Source: Sedimentisphaerales bacterium (GTDB lineage Bacteria; Planctomycetota; Phycisphaerae; Sedimentisphaerales; SM23-30). Taken from it: a DNA stretch of 64,000 nucleotides. Of the stretch, positions 18,701-27,616 are shown piece after piece. The stretch spans positions 150,099 to 214,098 of the forward strand of contig JANQJS010000022.1 of assembly GCA_028281535.1 (NCBI GenBank), read 5' to 3'. The notes beneath the pieces were generated by a model. It was not told the origin of the DNA and did no database searches. It saw nothing but the letters and a program-made list of their open reading frames with translations. A program made the position numbers and the translations under genes. How positions within the stretch are numbered: position 1 is the first letter of the stretch; every line of letters begins with the position of its first letter.

Positions 18701-20406
18701 TGTGGATCTGTCATCAACAGCCAAAACCACTTTTGAGGTTTAATCATTTGCGGCATCCAGTCTCGCAACACACGCACACCTGCAGCACGGACGTGATAAT
18801 TCTTCGCTTTCAAGACTTTATCAAGCAGCCCTTGATTATACGTATGATGCTGCTGAAAAATCCAAAGTGCTTCCAATAAATATTTTTCATACTGGTCATG
18901 CTTTTGATCTAAACGTGATACCCATGCATGCAACGCTTCAATAACCTGATTTGAATTATGACTACGAAGTTCCCGACGTACAAGATAGCGTGTTCGATCT
19001 TCATAAACTTTCAATAACTCCAGAAGAGTTTCGATAGATTGCCCAGCAATATCAGGTTTCTTAAGTAGTGGTTTATGCTTATAAGTGACACGCCAGACAC
19101 GACCATGAGAATGATCCCGACGAGGATCACGCAATGAATATTGCATATGACCAATGATTGGATTATACCAATCCAAAATGTACAATGCCCCATCAGGACC
19201 AAACTTAACATCCACTGGCCGAAAATTCTCATCTGTTGAATACACCAGTGGCTCAAGTTCCTCTGAAGTGTAACCTGATCCTTCTTCAATACGTCGATGT
19301 TGTTTAACCCCATGAAAATCAATAGAATTTGTAATAAGGAAATCCCCTTGAGCTTCGTCTGGAAAATGGCGACTGCTCACAATTTCGCAACCACCTGTTG
19401 GACGCACATAAGAAGTAAAACTTTCAATGGGTAGATGCTGCCTGGGAAACGGTAAACGACCTGCCATAGGTGCAGCAAAATAATTGGCACCATCAGAAGC
19501 ATCCGCAATAAAATTCTGCCCCCACTGATCAAACACATGCCCCCAAGGGTTGTGAAAATGATACGAAATATAGACCTTTAATTTATGACTGATAGGATCA
19601 TACCGATATACCGCACCATCTTTAGCTCGAACATTGCCATAGGGTGTTTCCACTTGAGTACGAAGGAAACGACCTTCCTGCATATAAAGTCCACCACCAG
19701 GCCCCCAGGTAAATGCCGAAATGGCATGATGACTATCCTCAGTACCAAATCCATGCAATAGGTATTCACGCTGATCCGCTTTGTCATCACCATCAGTATC
19801 TTTTAAAAATACAAGATTAGGTTGTTGCGCGACATAAACGCCTCCATCCCCTAATTCAAATCCTGTCGGCAAATGTAAATCATCTGCAAAGACAATATGA
19901 TGATCTGCCTGACCATCCAGATTCTTATCTTCCAGAATAACGATCTTGTCTTTAAAAGGCTCACCTGGTTTATTTTGCGGATAGGAGGGCATGGTCGAAA
20001 CCCAAAGCCGACCTTGTGCATCAAACGTCATGGCACAAGGATTACCAATGCCCATTTCCTCAGATGCATATAAATTAATTTCGTACCCGTCGGCCAATTT
20101 AAAAAACGTTAATGCCTCTTTTGGATCATGGGTTAAAGTACTAATGACCAATTCATCATCGGGACCATCGTATTCATCGTCTTCAATATCCTCATCCCTG
20201 AATCCTTCGCCATCATATTCTTGAACATCATCATCTTCTTCGTCTTCGTCGTCATCCCCTTCATCCTCATAATCCATATCATCCTCATGTTCTTGTGCAA
20301 TCAACATGTAATTTTGCCATACTGCTAATGGATTGAGATTAAAACCAATAAAAAGAAAGGAGAACAAGATCAACCAAACAATAATACGCTTACTCATATA
20401 ATGCAT
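15781..20406 (-). CDS. PVC-type haem-binding protein with two propeller domains
   Basis: 1541 residues. Signal peptide (IIVWLILFSFLFIGFN), then a strongly acidic stretch (about 38-88, Asp/Glu-rich), an N-terminal 'membrane-bound dehydrogenase' propeller (SEEMGIGNPCAMTFDAQGRL, KFGPDGALYILDWYNP, HSHGRVWRV), alpha-helical HEAT-like region (about 450-640), a c-type cytochrome domain with CARCH (about residue 680) and distal Met-type region, a further domain, and a second propeller (LRTPNGMGSAPGKIFITDN). This order is typical of the large planctomycete/verrucomicrobial exported CxxCH proteins, thought to oxidise sugars or related compounds. The next gene encodes an SGNH hydrolase, a common partner. 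An in-frame ATG at 20397 (MSKR) is an equally good start. Confidence 0.88.
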   Translation of the reverse strand: MHYMSKRIIVWLILFSFLFIGFNLNPLAVWQNYMLIAQEHEDDMDYEDEGDDDEDEEDDDVQEYDGEGFRDEDIEDDEYDGPDDELVISTLTHDPKEALTFFKLADGYEINLYASEEMGIGNPCAMTFDAQGRLWVSTMPSYPQNKPGEPFKDKIVILEDKNLDGQADHHIVFADDLHLPTGFELGDGGVYVAQQPNLVFLKDTDGDDKADQREYLLHGFGTEDSHHAISAFTWGPGGGLYMQEGRFLRTQVETPYGNVRAKDGAVYRYDPISHKLKVYISYHFHNPWGHVFDQWGQNFIADASDGANYFAAPMAGRLPFPRQHLPIESFTSYVRPTGGCEIVSSRHFPDEAQGDFLITNSIDFHGVKQHRRIEEGSGYTSEELEPLVYSTDENFRPVDVKFGPDGALYILDWYNPIIGHMQYSLRDPRRDHSHGRVWRVTYKHKPLLKKPDIAGQSIETLLELLKVYEDRTRYLVRRELRSHNSNQVIEALHAWVSRLDQKHDQYEKYLLEALWIFQQHHTYNQGLLDKVLKAKNYHVRAAGVRVLRDWMPQMIKPQKWFWLLMTDPHPRVRLEMIVALSDMPSLENAEFALMAIQEPLDYYLEYALIETIRSMESIVKEAIDQSKPFCENNPEGIEFVKELFLPEDQKVILNSVDHAGIISRWNAESLRRGNTLYQKNCARCHGVTGYKATNLAAKTFRKDILKNGSDPYRLFRTLTDGFNNMAPQLFLDDSQRYDIIHFMREEFFKESNPSQYTKVDQEYLDSLPKVNIRKGQIKEREIKRDFGLALASQLENRVSSALTVKLNDDVTICYDLHRMEIADMWYGGFLNLFETQHYKLRGEGTPSPDGIILKGMNHWHWIYSETYDDIKQDLPPRSPLKKEWLDYHGYHVNSDRLILNYDVLGRNVLATPSVSQVDGHYILSHRMEIEAGDQPLTLCVAKLEGVAPDYYGPMIVQDGSALANNGYDYNNMVVSAGLDMSTGMIQQFVTAALVGARPSATLEIDDQHRLLLHIPATKNRISIFLYQTAGLGSNALDTFAKYASEQFHNLQIKSMSSLQAMTQGGPLRWPEVVFTKGQVSQSHQPYVVDTIELPEQNPYGAWMRTSALDFFSDGRCAVSTYGGDVWIVSGIDDKLEKVVWKRFAAGLFEPMGLKVINDQIYVTCRDRIVRLHDYNQDGEADFYESFFADPDVSTYFHAYCFDLVTDEEGYLYYSKSGMYTDYKLPGSVMRISPDGKEGVVWATGLRTPNGMGSAPGKIFITDNQGQWVPSSKISVLKKDAYYGFWYSTESDDWAPDGGKLDVESLSMPTSYQQPMLWIPYSWDMSSASQLWIDDERWGPLNHHVLHTVFTQRRMYYLMMQDVAGVTQASLIQLPLDFDSGLMRVRQNPYDGQVYVVGLTGWDHGNAKKEGCLQRVRYTGKPFYNVLQTNVVAGGIELIFSFELDKESAENIESYSIEQWQYQRTPEYGSPEMKISDPDREGHDQVYVESVLLKDDRKTLFIKIPEIQPVQQMQIDLSNLKGIDGTEYNESICLTIHHIPDN

Positions 20407-20439
20407 CTCATATAGATATAAATCATGTCACAAAGATAT

Positions 20440-21399
20440 TTATTTTCCATTTTTTAATAATTGCCATATTTCTTGATCATAACGAGTGACCATCTGATCA
20501 TATGCTTTCATTTCAGATGGAAATGTAATAACGCCATAAGGTTTTTTCCGGCGACCATATATATACTCACCATTAACGGCACGCCAGCGAAGAAAAAAGG
20601 TCTCATTTTTTTTCAGAATGCGTTGGTAAGATTGTTTTTCTTTAATGACCATTTTGTCAGTCAACGCTACCTTACTACTGCCATGGCCTAATGATTCCAT
20701 CATCCATTGAGCCGCTAAATATGCGCCAGCATCGTTAAGATGAATACCATTTATGGTAGCTTTGTCTCCAGACGACTGTAACATATAATTCTTAGATGGA
20801 TGATAAAGATCAATAAACCTAATCTTCATATTCTTTGCTACACGTCGCATTTCTTCTGTGATGTCAAGTAATTGAAGATTATGAAGTTTATTGATAGATG
20901 TTTCTTGGCCTAGGGTTTCATGAAAGATAGGGGATATTAAAACAATCTTTGGTATATTATTATCACTAGATTGTAATATTGTCTTGATCGATTGAAGATA
21001 CGACGTCAAGTTTTCCCCAAACATTTTCACATCATACCCTTTAGACAAATCATAAGAATCACTCATACCAAAACAAGCAAAGATAACATCGGGCTGAACC
21101 CACTCCAATTGCTGGTTCCTTGATCCAAAACGAAATGGTCGCAGTTGAGTTCCCAAAGTATCTCCACTCCAACCCATATGCCGAATTGACAAATTTAAGT
21201 CTTGGAATTTTGAACAAAGCATCCATTCAAAATAAGGGGAATACTGCAAACGCTCAGCAAAAGTATTGCCAATAAAGAGTATGCGATCATCTTTCTCAAA
21301 CAGTGGTTGTTTACTATCTGCAGAGACTGGACCCCATTGAGTGAAAATAATTAATAAAAATCCAAATACAAGCCTATTTTGAACATGACGTAAATACAT
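20440..21399 (-). CDS. Exported SGNH/GDSL-type hydrolase-like protein
   Basis: About 319 residues. N-terminal signal peptide (LVFGFLLIIFTQWGPVSA), then ILFIGNTFAERLQYSPYFE. In SGNH enzymes block I is GDS with the nucleophile Ser; here it reads GNT, as in many planctomycete relatives found beside CxxCH haem proteins. Later blocks are recognisable: HMGWSGDTL (Gly block), DVIFACFGMSDSY (Asn block region) and GIHLNDAGAYLAAQW (the D/H block). ATG 21399 is preceded by GGAGG. Same strand as the haem protein gene (33 nt), so probably one operon. Carbohydrate esterase activity is possible but the altered block I is a caution. Confidence 0.8.
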   Translation of the reverse strand: MYLRHVQNRLVFGFLLIIFTQWGPVSADSKQPLFEKDDRILFIGNTFAERLQYSPYFEWMLCSKFQDLNLSIRHMGWSGDTLGTQLRPFRFGSRNQQLEWVQPDVIFACFGMSDSYDLSKGYDVKMFGENLTSYLQSIKTILQSSDNNIPKIVLISPIFHETLGQETSINKLHNLQLLDITEEMRRVAKNMKIRFIDLYHPSKNYMLQSSGDKATINGIHLNDAGAYLAAQWMMESLGHGSSKVALTDKMVIKEKQSYQRILKKNETFFLRWRAVNGEYIYGRRKKPYGVITFPSEMKAYDQMVTRYDQEIWQLLKNGK

Positions 21400-21536
21400 C
21401 GCAAAAGAAACCTCCATACGTTGATGAATCTAATGTCAATGTGGATTTTGGGGTTGGCAAATAGTTCAACAGTGCATTATAGGCACGTTTACAACTTTGT
21501 CAATCATTAAGAAAAATACATCTACGGATATATTAT

Positions 21537-22994
21537 TTATTCATTGACTGTTGTAACAGGTACGTAAAGTTGTATTTTTGTCCCTTGCCCTATCACGGAA
21601 TGAATCGATATCTTTCCGCCAATATAGGTCAATCTCTCACGAATGTTAAATAGGCCATAACCACTATTGGTATAATCTGATTTAATTGAATCGCTATCAA
21701 ACCCAACACCATAATCTTCAACGGTTAATTTAAGTTGATCATCAACAGTCTGGATCGTCACGTTTACTTTTTTAGATTTTGCATGCTTAACAATGTTAAA
21801 TAACAGCTCACGCGTGGACTGAAATAATAACACTGCAACATCATCTTCGAGAACATGTTCTAGGTGCCCATCCTCATAAGTATAATCCAAACCATAGTCC
21901 GCTTTATTTTTGTTGAGCAACCATTGAATAGCTGCCTCTAAACCCAACTCATAAAGAACAGGAGGGCTAATTTCAAGCGTCAGTGAACGAGTAAATTCTA
22001 TAGCACCATCTAAATGCTCACGTATTTCCTGTAATTTTTCTCGATCAAATGCACGACTATCTTTTTGTAATTCATTAAGTTTGATATTTGCAGAGACCAA
22101 CAAGGCCCCCAACTCATCATGCAAACCCGACGCAATATTTCGACGCTGTCGTTCTTCAGCCAATGATAATTCAGAGGTCAACTGACGCAATTTCATTTGC
22201 TGCTGTTTGATTTCATTTTCCGCTTTACTGCGTTCAAATACTTCCAACGTTAAATTTTCAAAGGTACCCTGCAATACAGCCATCATCGAATTTACTTGTT
22301 GCTGTAATACAGATAATTCATCCTGCGAACGAATAGGTGAAATCATAACAGTATAATCGTTCTTTTCGATACGCTCGAGTGCCGTTTTTGTTTTGGCAAT
22401 TCGATTAATCACTAAAAATCTAAAGACATAAATCAGCATAAGCGTTGTTAATAATATAGCCGCCAGGGACCCCAATACAAAAAGTTGAACAATTTGTTGT
22501 TTATCAGTAGCAGCTTGATCCGTATTGACTCGCACATAAATATATTCAACAGGGGTAACACCATCCCATGACAATTTGGGAACCACACTAAGTAGTTGCT
22601 TTTCTTTGGAATCAGCCATTTCAACCATGAATATTTCATTGGAACTATGGCTAAACCACTCAGGATTAATATTATTAAGCTCTTTAATGTGTTTACCTTG
22701 ATTGGCAGGATTGAGAGCTGTTAATATATTTAAATTTCTATCTAGTACAAACGCATCAACCAGATCCTGACCAATCAACGTACTGATCATCCTTCGATCT
22801 GTTAACGCATCACGCTCAAGAATACCGCTGGAAATCAGTTTACCAGGAATTTCAGCATTCACCCGCAACTTAGAGTCAATTTCCTGATGAAACCTTTTGA
22901 TATAAAATAAACCGATGCCACATAAAATAGCAATTTCAACCGCAAGAATTGTTGCACTAATTTTAAATGTTAAGCTTGTAAATAATTTTTTCAC
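21537..22994 (-). CDS. NarL-type (HisKA_3) sensor histidine kinase
   Basis: 485 residues. TM1 about 9-32, an extracytoplasmic sensor of about 135 residues, TM2 about 168-194, a HAMP linker (195-248), a coiled coil (250-285), the HisKA_3 phosphoacceptor ERQRRNIASGLHDELGALL with H292, and an HATPase_c domain (NIVKHAKS N box, EDYGVGFD G1 box, GYGLFNIRERL G2 box). HisKA_3 kinases normally signal to NarL/FixJ-type response regulators; none is encoded in this window. It is 16 nt downstream of two solute-binding-protein genes, which suggests they deliver ligand to this kinase. Confidence 0.92.
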   Translation of the reverse strand: MKKLFTSLTFKISATILAVEIAILCGIGLFYIKRFHQEIDSKLRVNAEIPGKLISSGILERDALTDRRMISTLIGQDLVDAFVLDRNLNILTALNPANQGKHIKELNNINPEWFSHSSNEIFMVEMADSKEKQLLSVVPKLSWDGVTPVEYIYVRVNTDQAATDKQQIVQLFVLGSLAAILLTTLMLIYVFRFLVINRIAKTKTALERIEKNDYTVMISPIRSQDELSVLQQQVNSMMAVLQGTFENLTLEVFERSKAENEIKQQQMKLRQLTSELSLAEERQRRNIASGLHDELGALLVSANIKLNELQKDSRAFDREKLQEIREHLDGAIEFTRSLTLEISPPVLYELGLEAAIQWLLNKNKADYGLDYTYEDGHLEHVLEDDVAVLLFQSTRELLFNIVKHAKSKKVNVTIQTVDDQLKLTVEDYGVGFDSDSIKSDYTNSGYGLFNIRERLTYIGGKISIHSVIGQGTKIQLYVPVTTVNE

Positions 22995-23010
22995 AATAAG
23001 TCCCAGGATA

Positions 23011-24504
23011 TTAAGGATAAAGCCCGTAAGGCTTCAACCATTCATCTACATAAATCCGCCAATATTTCAACTGATTTTCTCTGCCATATATATTTGTAAT
23101 GGCCTCAAATTCTTCCACCATTTTTTCCAGAGCCTCTTCATTGGACAATTCTCCATGCCAAGCCATACTGATCCAATGCTCCATCGCATCCTGATATTCT
23201 CCCACATCCAGAATCTGTGTATCAGGGTACCCTTGTGTAGCAGAGTCCAATATAGTATCAATGTATCTTTGTTTTAGATGAGGTTGATTATCACATATTC
23301 CACTTAAATTGTTAGGGTCAAAATGACTTTCCAGCCAAGGGTCTAACCAACCTTGCTTATCACTGATCAAAAAACGCGAAACATCTAGCTGACTAAAATA
23401 AACTAATACTTTGTAAGCCAACTCTTTATAAGGAGTCGTTTTTCGTACAACTATGGAACGTCCACTTAACAAACTACGACGCTCTATCTCATGTTGATCA
23501 TTCAATCGTCCGGGGATCATTGCAACATCAATTTTTCCTGCTAATGCTGAAGTATCTGGGTTGTTACCAATGCGCCAAGCATCAGGCCAAAAAGGCACCA
23601 TAAAAACCCTTTGCTTGCCCCAAAGCTCATCAAATACGTCATCACCCACAAAATCTTTCGCACCGGGTGGCGATAAATCAGATACCGTTTTCTTTCCATG
23701 CTTTAAAGCTCTCATCGCCAATTCCCGATCAGGAAAAGGCGTTAAATCGTCATAACTAAATAAATGACCACCCATCCCCAAATAACGATCCATAAAAGAA
23801 CAATATGAATAATATGTTGCTAATTCAGCCGTACCGTAAAAGCCTTGATCAGGTCGAGTAAAAAATTCAGCAACATCTAAATATCTCTCCCAGGTTAATT
23901 GATCCATATCCAGTGCATAGCCATACCGTTGATAAAAAGCGGTTTGTTCTTTTGGGTCATTCGCCAGATCGTAACGATAATTCAATAATTTTATATCGCC
24001 ATCCACGATCGCGCCATAAATGACATTATTATATTGGCCTACAGATTTATACTTCGGCAAAATCTGATCATATTGTAAATCCTTTTCAACTTGCGAGCGA
24101 CCTCCAGATGCAACTGTTGATAAATCTAATAAATAAGGCGACAAATCACATAAATGACACGGCGCAGAAATATACAAATCATATTGACTTGATGAACTTA
24201 CGAGATCCAGAAAGATAATTCTAAACTTGTCTTTAAATGGAACAGGGCATATTTCAAGTTGAATCGATAATTTTTTTTCGATATCAGGGACAAAACGCTC
24301 GAGTTTTTTTGGCAACCTGCCATCTTCCAGAAGAAGTCTTAATCTCGGTATAGTCTGACTGTCGTCATCCGATGAAGATCGATTGCTAGATATATCTCGT
24401 CTTGGTAAGTCAGGTGGATCTGATTGTTTTTTTTGAAATAATTTTGCACATATGATTCCCACCACACAGATCATCATTATGAACAATAGATAATTCTTAT
24501 TCAT
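23011..24504 (-). CDS. Extracellular solute-binding protein (family 1-like), paralogue 2
   Basis: 497 residues. A single N-terminal hydrophobic segment (YLLFIMMICVVGIICAKLF) acts as signal peptide or membrane anchor; a Cys at its end could be lipidated but the lipobox is poor. The rest is a sugar-type periplasmic binding protein: TWERYLDVAEFFTRP, GFYGTAELATYYSY, FMDRYLGMGGHLFSYDD, FMVPFWPDAWRIGNN. Very similar to the product of the preceding gene along its whole length, so a tandem duplication. No ABC permease or ATPase gene accompanies the pair; a sensory role with the downstream kinase is inferred. Confidence 0.86.
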   Translation of the reverse strand: MNKNYLLFIMMICVVGIICAKLFQKKQSDPPDLPRRDISSNRSSSDDDSQTIPRLRLLLEDGRLPKKLERFVPDIEKKLSIQLEICPVPFKDKFRIIFLDLVSSSSQYDLYISAPCHLCDLSPYLLDLSTVASGGRSQVEKDLQYDQILPKYKSVGQYNNVIYGAIVDGDIKLLNYRYDLANDPKEQTAFYQRYGYALDMDQLTWERYLDVAEFFTRPDQGFYGTAELATYYSYCSFMDRYLGMGGHLFSYDDLTPFPDRELAMRALKHGKKTVSDLSPPGAKDFVGDDVFDELWGKQRVFMVPFWPDAWRIGNNPDTSALAGKIDVAMIPGRLNDQHEIERRSLLSGRSIVVRKTTPYKELAYKVLVYFSQLDVSRFLISDKQGWLDPWLESHFDPNNLSGICDNQPHLKQRYIDTILDSATQGYPDTQILDVGEYQDAMEHWISMAWHGELSNEEALEKMVEEFEAITNIYGRENQLKYWRIYVDEWLKPYGLYP

Positions 24505-24541
24505 CTATTACACCAATCCCATACTATAGCGACAATAAGAA

Positions 24542-26017
24542 TTATGGATATACATTTAAAGGCCGAAGAACATGATCAACAAAGTATCGCCATTCTTTTA
24601 ATTGCTGCTCATACCCTCTTTCCTGAATGGTAATATTTAATTCATTAATAATACCATCAACCGCTTCTTCGGCGGTTAGCTCACCTTGCCATGCTTTGCT
24701 GGTCCATTTTTCAATATCATCATGATAGTCACTAATTCCTGGTATTTGTATTGCTGGATAGCCATGGTCAATAGAGGTCTTGATAACCTCAACATATTTC
24801 TGTCGCAAATATGGTTTTTGCGGACACAAATAATTATATTTTATTTCGTTTAATTGTGACTTACGCCACGGATCCAACCAGCTATTTTTGTTATTGACCA
24901 GAAAATCAGCTATATCATCCTCAGCAAAAAAGGCCAATACTTTATAAGCAGCAATCTTATGCGAACTATTCTTATTAATCACCAAGGTGCGACAGCCATC
25001 GAGATTACTACGGAATATATCACCACCATTTTTCATTCCCCTAGGAATTGGGGCGACTGAAATTTGACAATCGAGGTTAGACGTTTTGGGGTTATTCGCA
25101 ATTCGCCAGGCATCAGGCCAAAACACCATCATAAAGACGGACTTTTCTATCCATAACTGTTCATAGATATCTTCAACGACAAATGATTTTGCTCCAGGCG
25201 GTGAATATTTATCAAACGTATCTTTGCCATGCTGCATCGCTTTGATCGCCAGCTCTTTATCAGGAAATGGCGTCATATCTTCATAACTGAACAAATGCCC
25301 TCCCATACCAAGATACCGATCCATAAAATAAAAATAAGAAAAAAAGGTTGCCAATTCCACTGTTCCATAGAACCCTTGTTCCGGACGCGTAAAAAATTCA
25401 GCAACATCCAAATAAGTCTCCCAGGTTAAATGGTCCATTTCAAGAGGATAACCATATCGTTTGAAAAACGCGGCTTTCTCTCTAGGATCATTTGCCAGAT
25501 CATATCGATAATTCAAAAGTTTTACATCGCCATCTATCAACGTTCCATAAATATTACCTCGATATTGCATCCCCCATAAATATGAAGGATGGATATCATC
25601 ATAATTCAGATCGACTTTAACTTGCTCAATCCCACCCGGTGCCACTTCTGCTAAATCCAATAAGTATGGCTGAAAATCTGCGATATAACAAGGCCAAGTC
25701 AAATAGAGATCAAAATCATTGTCCTTTTCCATATCGTTTACCTGGACATACAATTTTTCTTTAAATGGCACGGTATCAATGTGTAGCTCAATATTCAAAT
25801 CCATCCGAATTTGTGGCACAAATCGCTCCAGAGTTTGAGAAACACTCCCCTCTTCAACTAACAAACTCAGAAATGTTAACTCTTCCATGGGTTGATATAC
25901 CCAATCATCATCAGCTATATCAGGAATAATGGGAGTTGACCTTGAGCCCCCTTTGTATAATAGCAGAGCGACCACAAGACAACATAATAAAATGATGATC
26001 ACATTTGATTTAGACAT
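24542..26017 (-). CDS. Extracellular solute-binding protein (family 1-like), paralogue 1
   Basis: 491 residues. N-terminal hydrophobic segment (VIIILLCCLVVALLLYK) serves as signal anchor or signal peptide. The body shows the same blocks as its neighbour: TWETYLDVAEFFTRP, GFYGTVELATFFSY, FMDRYLGMGGHLFSYED, FMMVFWPDAWRIANN, and a similar C-terminus ending in LNVYP versus YGLYP. First gene of the three-gene operon leading to the histidine kinase (37 nt to the next gene). An inverted repeat at 26079-26103 lies 62 nt upstream of its start. Ligand is unknown; the fold usually binds oligosaccharides. Confidence 0.86.
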   Translation of the reverse strand: MSKSNVIIILLCCLVVALLLYKGGSRSTPIIPDIADDDWVYQPMEELTFLSLLVEEGSVSQTLERFVPQIRMDLNIELHIDTVPFKEKLYVQVNDMEKDNDFDLYLTWPCYIADFQPYLLDLAEVAPGGIEQVKVDLNYDDIHPSYLWGMQYRGNIYGTLIDGDVKLLNYRYDLANDPREKAAFFKRYGYPLEMDHLTWETYLDVAEFFTRPEQGFYGTVELATFFSYFYFMDRYLGMGGHLFSYEDMTPFPDKELAIKAMQHGKDTFDKYSPPGAKSFVVEDIYEQLWIEKSVFMMVFWPDAWRIANNPKTSNLDCQISVAPIPRGMKNGGDIFRSNLDGCRTLVINKNSSHKIAAYKVLAFFAEDDIADFLVNNKNSWLDPWRKSQLNEIKYNYLCPQKPYLRQKYVEVIKTSIDHGYPAIQIPGISDYHDDIEKWTSKAWQGELTAEEAVDGIINELNITIQERGYEQQLKEWRYFVDHVLRPLNVYP

Positions 26018-26078
26018 TATTTATTGCCAACAAGAATTCAGAAGACTCAATACCTTCCCAATAGGGTCTTTCGTAATA

Positions 26079-26103
26079 GTTAGCAACAATTGCTGTTGCT
26101 AAC
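26079..26103 (-). promoter_or_regulatory. Perfect inverted repeat upstream of the binding-protein/kinase operon
   Basis: GTTAGCAACA-5 nt-TGTTGCTAAC, ten base pairs without mismatch, about 62 nt before the first start codon. Its size and place suit an operator. The remainder of the 416-nt gap (26018-26433) between this operon and dprA shows nothing else I can support beyond A/T-rich sequence. Confidence 0.5.
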
Positions 26104-26433
26104 AAACTGTAATTCGAGGGGCTAAAAATACAAAAAGATCAGGAAGCCTTATCGAAAGATACTACACAGCATTACATACACACTTTATATCTTATTTTAT
26201 CATTTCGATACAGTCACTTTAATATAATCTAACCCCTTATGATTGTCTATATATATTCAAAGATTTACCCAGAAATTGATACCAAATAACCCTATGATAG
26301 GTTTTCAGTTAGATTCATCATGGAACGAACTTGACATTCATTACCCCTTAAGTAGAATTGTATTTATCTCATGTGTCGAGAAAGTGGGAAAAGATTGTCA
26401 TGACTACTTAACATACATAAATTGTGGTAAAAA

Positions 26434-27612
26434 ATGAATACAACAACGGCCTCAGATCAAGTAAAAGATTGGCTACATTTACACCTCACAGACCAAGTTG
26501 GCTCTACGACTTTTCAAAAATTAATTGAAGCTTTTGGTGATGCCAAATCAGCTCTCTCAGCCAATGCCGGCCAACTTGCCAACGTTAAAGGCATAGGCCC
26601 CAAAAAAGCAGAGAAAATCGCCATGAGCAGAGATAAGGTCGACGTCGAAAAAGAAATCAACCTCGCCAAAAAACTTGGCATAACAATTATTACAAGAAAA
26701 TGCGAATCTTATCCAGCTGCTCTCAATAAAATTTACGATCCACCATCGGTTATTTATATTAAAGGCAATTTTATCCCTTCAGATAACCTCGCGGTTGCCA
26801 TCGTTGGTTCGCGACAATGTAGTCAATATGGCCAAGAACAAGCGTCTCGATTTGCACACATGCTCGCAGCGAGCGGCTTTACAATCGTATCTGGCTTAGC
26901 CAGGGGCATAGACACAGCAGCCCACCGTGGCAGTATTTCAGCAAAAGGAAGAACACTGGCCATACAAGGCTGTGGCCTAGCAACGATTTACCCACCAGAA
27001 AATGAACCCCTTGCAAAGCAAATTACAAATGGTAATGGTGCCATCATAAGTGAACTCCCTCTCACATTCGAGCCATTATCCAGCATGTTCCCCGGACGAA
27101 ATAGAATCATATCGGGCTTATCAATCGGTACCCTCGTTGTAGAAGCACGCCCTCGAAGCGGTGCACTGATTACAGCTAAAATTGCCATCGAGCAAGATCG
27201 GGAAGTTATGGCCATACCAGGACGTATAGACGCCCCAGCCAGCAAAGGCACGCACCAACTCATCAAAGAAGGTGCACAACTTGTCGAATCCATAGAAGAT
27301 GTTCTAGATGCACTTGGACAAATTGGAGACATCCTAAGAACTCATAGCAAGCAGAAAACACAAGAGAAAGAAAAGCAAAAACAGCAATCACTCTTCCAAA
27401 AACAATCGGCACCAGAAACGATCAAATTAAGTGAATCAGAATCATCTATTATAGAAATAATGGATTTGGATCCTATACACATCGATTCGATTGCAGCCAA
27501 AACGGGAATGAATACAGGAAACGTCAATGCAAATATCACGGTCCTGCAATTAAAAGGATTGGTCAAGCAACTGCCTGGCAGCTACTATCAAAAACGAAAA
27601 AAAGAATCGTAG
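26434..27612 (+). CDS. dprA: DNA-processing protein DprA
   Basis: 392 residues. N-terminal helix-hairpin-helix/SAM-like region (LANVKGIGPKKAEKI, about 45-60), a Rossmann-type DprA domain with GSRQCSQYG, SGLARGIDTAAHRGSI, FPGRNRIISGLS, EARPRSGALITAKIA and PGRIDAPASKGTHQLIKEGA, and a C-terminal winged helix (about 330-390). DprA loads RecA onto incoming single-stranded DNA during natural transformation. The gene is followed closely by the convergent PilZ gene. The ribosome site before ATG 26434 is weak. Confidence 0.95.
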   Translation: MNTTTASDQVKDWLHLHLTDQVGSTTFQKLIEAFGDAKSALSANAGQLANVKGIGPKKAEKIAMSRDKVDVEKEINLAKKLGITIITRKCESYPAALNKIYDPPSVIYIKGNFIPSDNLAVAIVGSRQCSQYGQEQASRFAHMLAASGFTIVSGLARGIDTAAHRGSISAKGRTLAIQGCGLATIYPPENEPLAKQITNGNGAIISELPLTFEPLSSMFPGRNRIISGLSIGTLVVEARPRSGALITAKIAIEQDREVMAIPGRIDAPASKGTHQLIKEGAQLVESIEDVLDALGQIGDILRTHSKQKTQEKEKQKQQSLFQKQSAPETIKLSESESSIIEIMDLDPIHIDSIAAKTGMNTGNVNANITVLQLKGLVKQLPGSYYQKRKKES

Positions 27613-27616
27613 CAGA

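Noticed and set aside
23011..26017. ABC sugar importer locus
   Set aside because: Only binding proteins are present; no permease or ATPase gene lies on either side, so an importer operon is not supported.
26243..26437. 64-codon open frame overlapping the dprA start by 4 nt
   Set aside because: The ATGA overlap is attractive, but there is no ribosome site, no signal or motif, and the sequence looks like ordinary A/T-rich leader.
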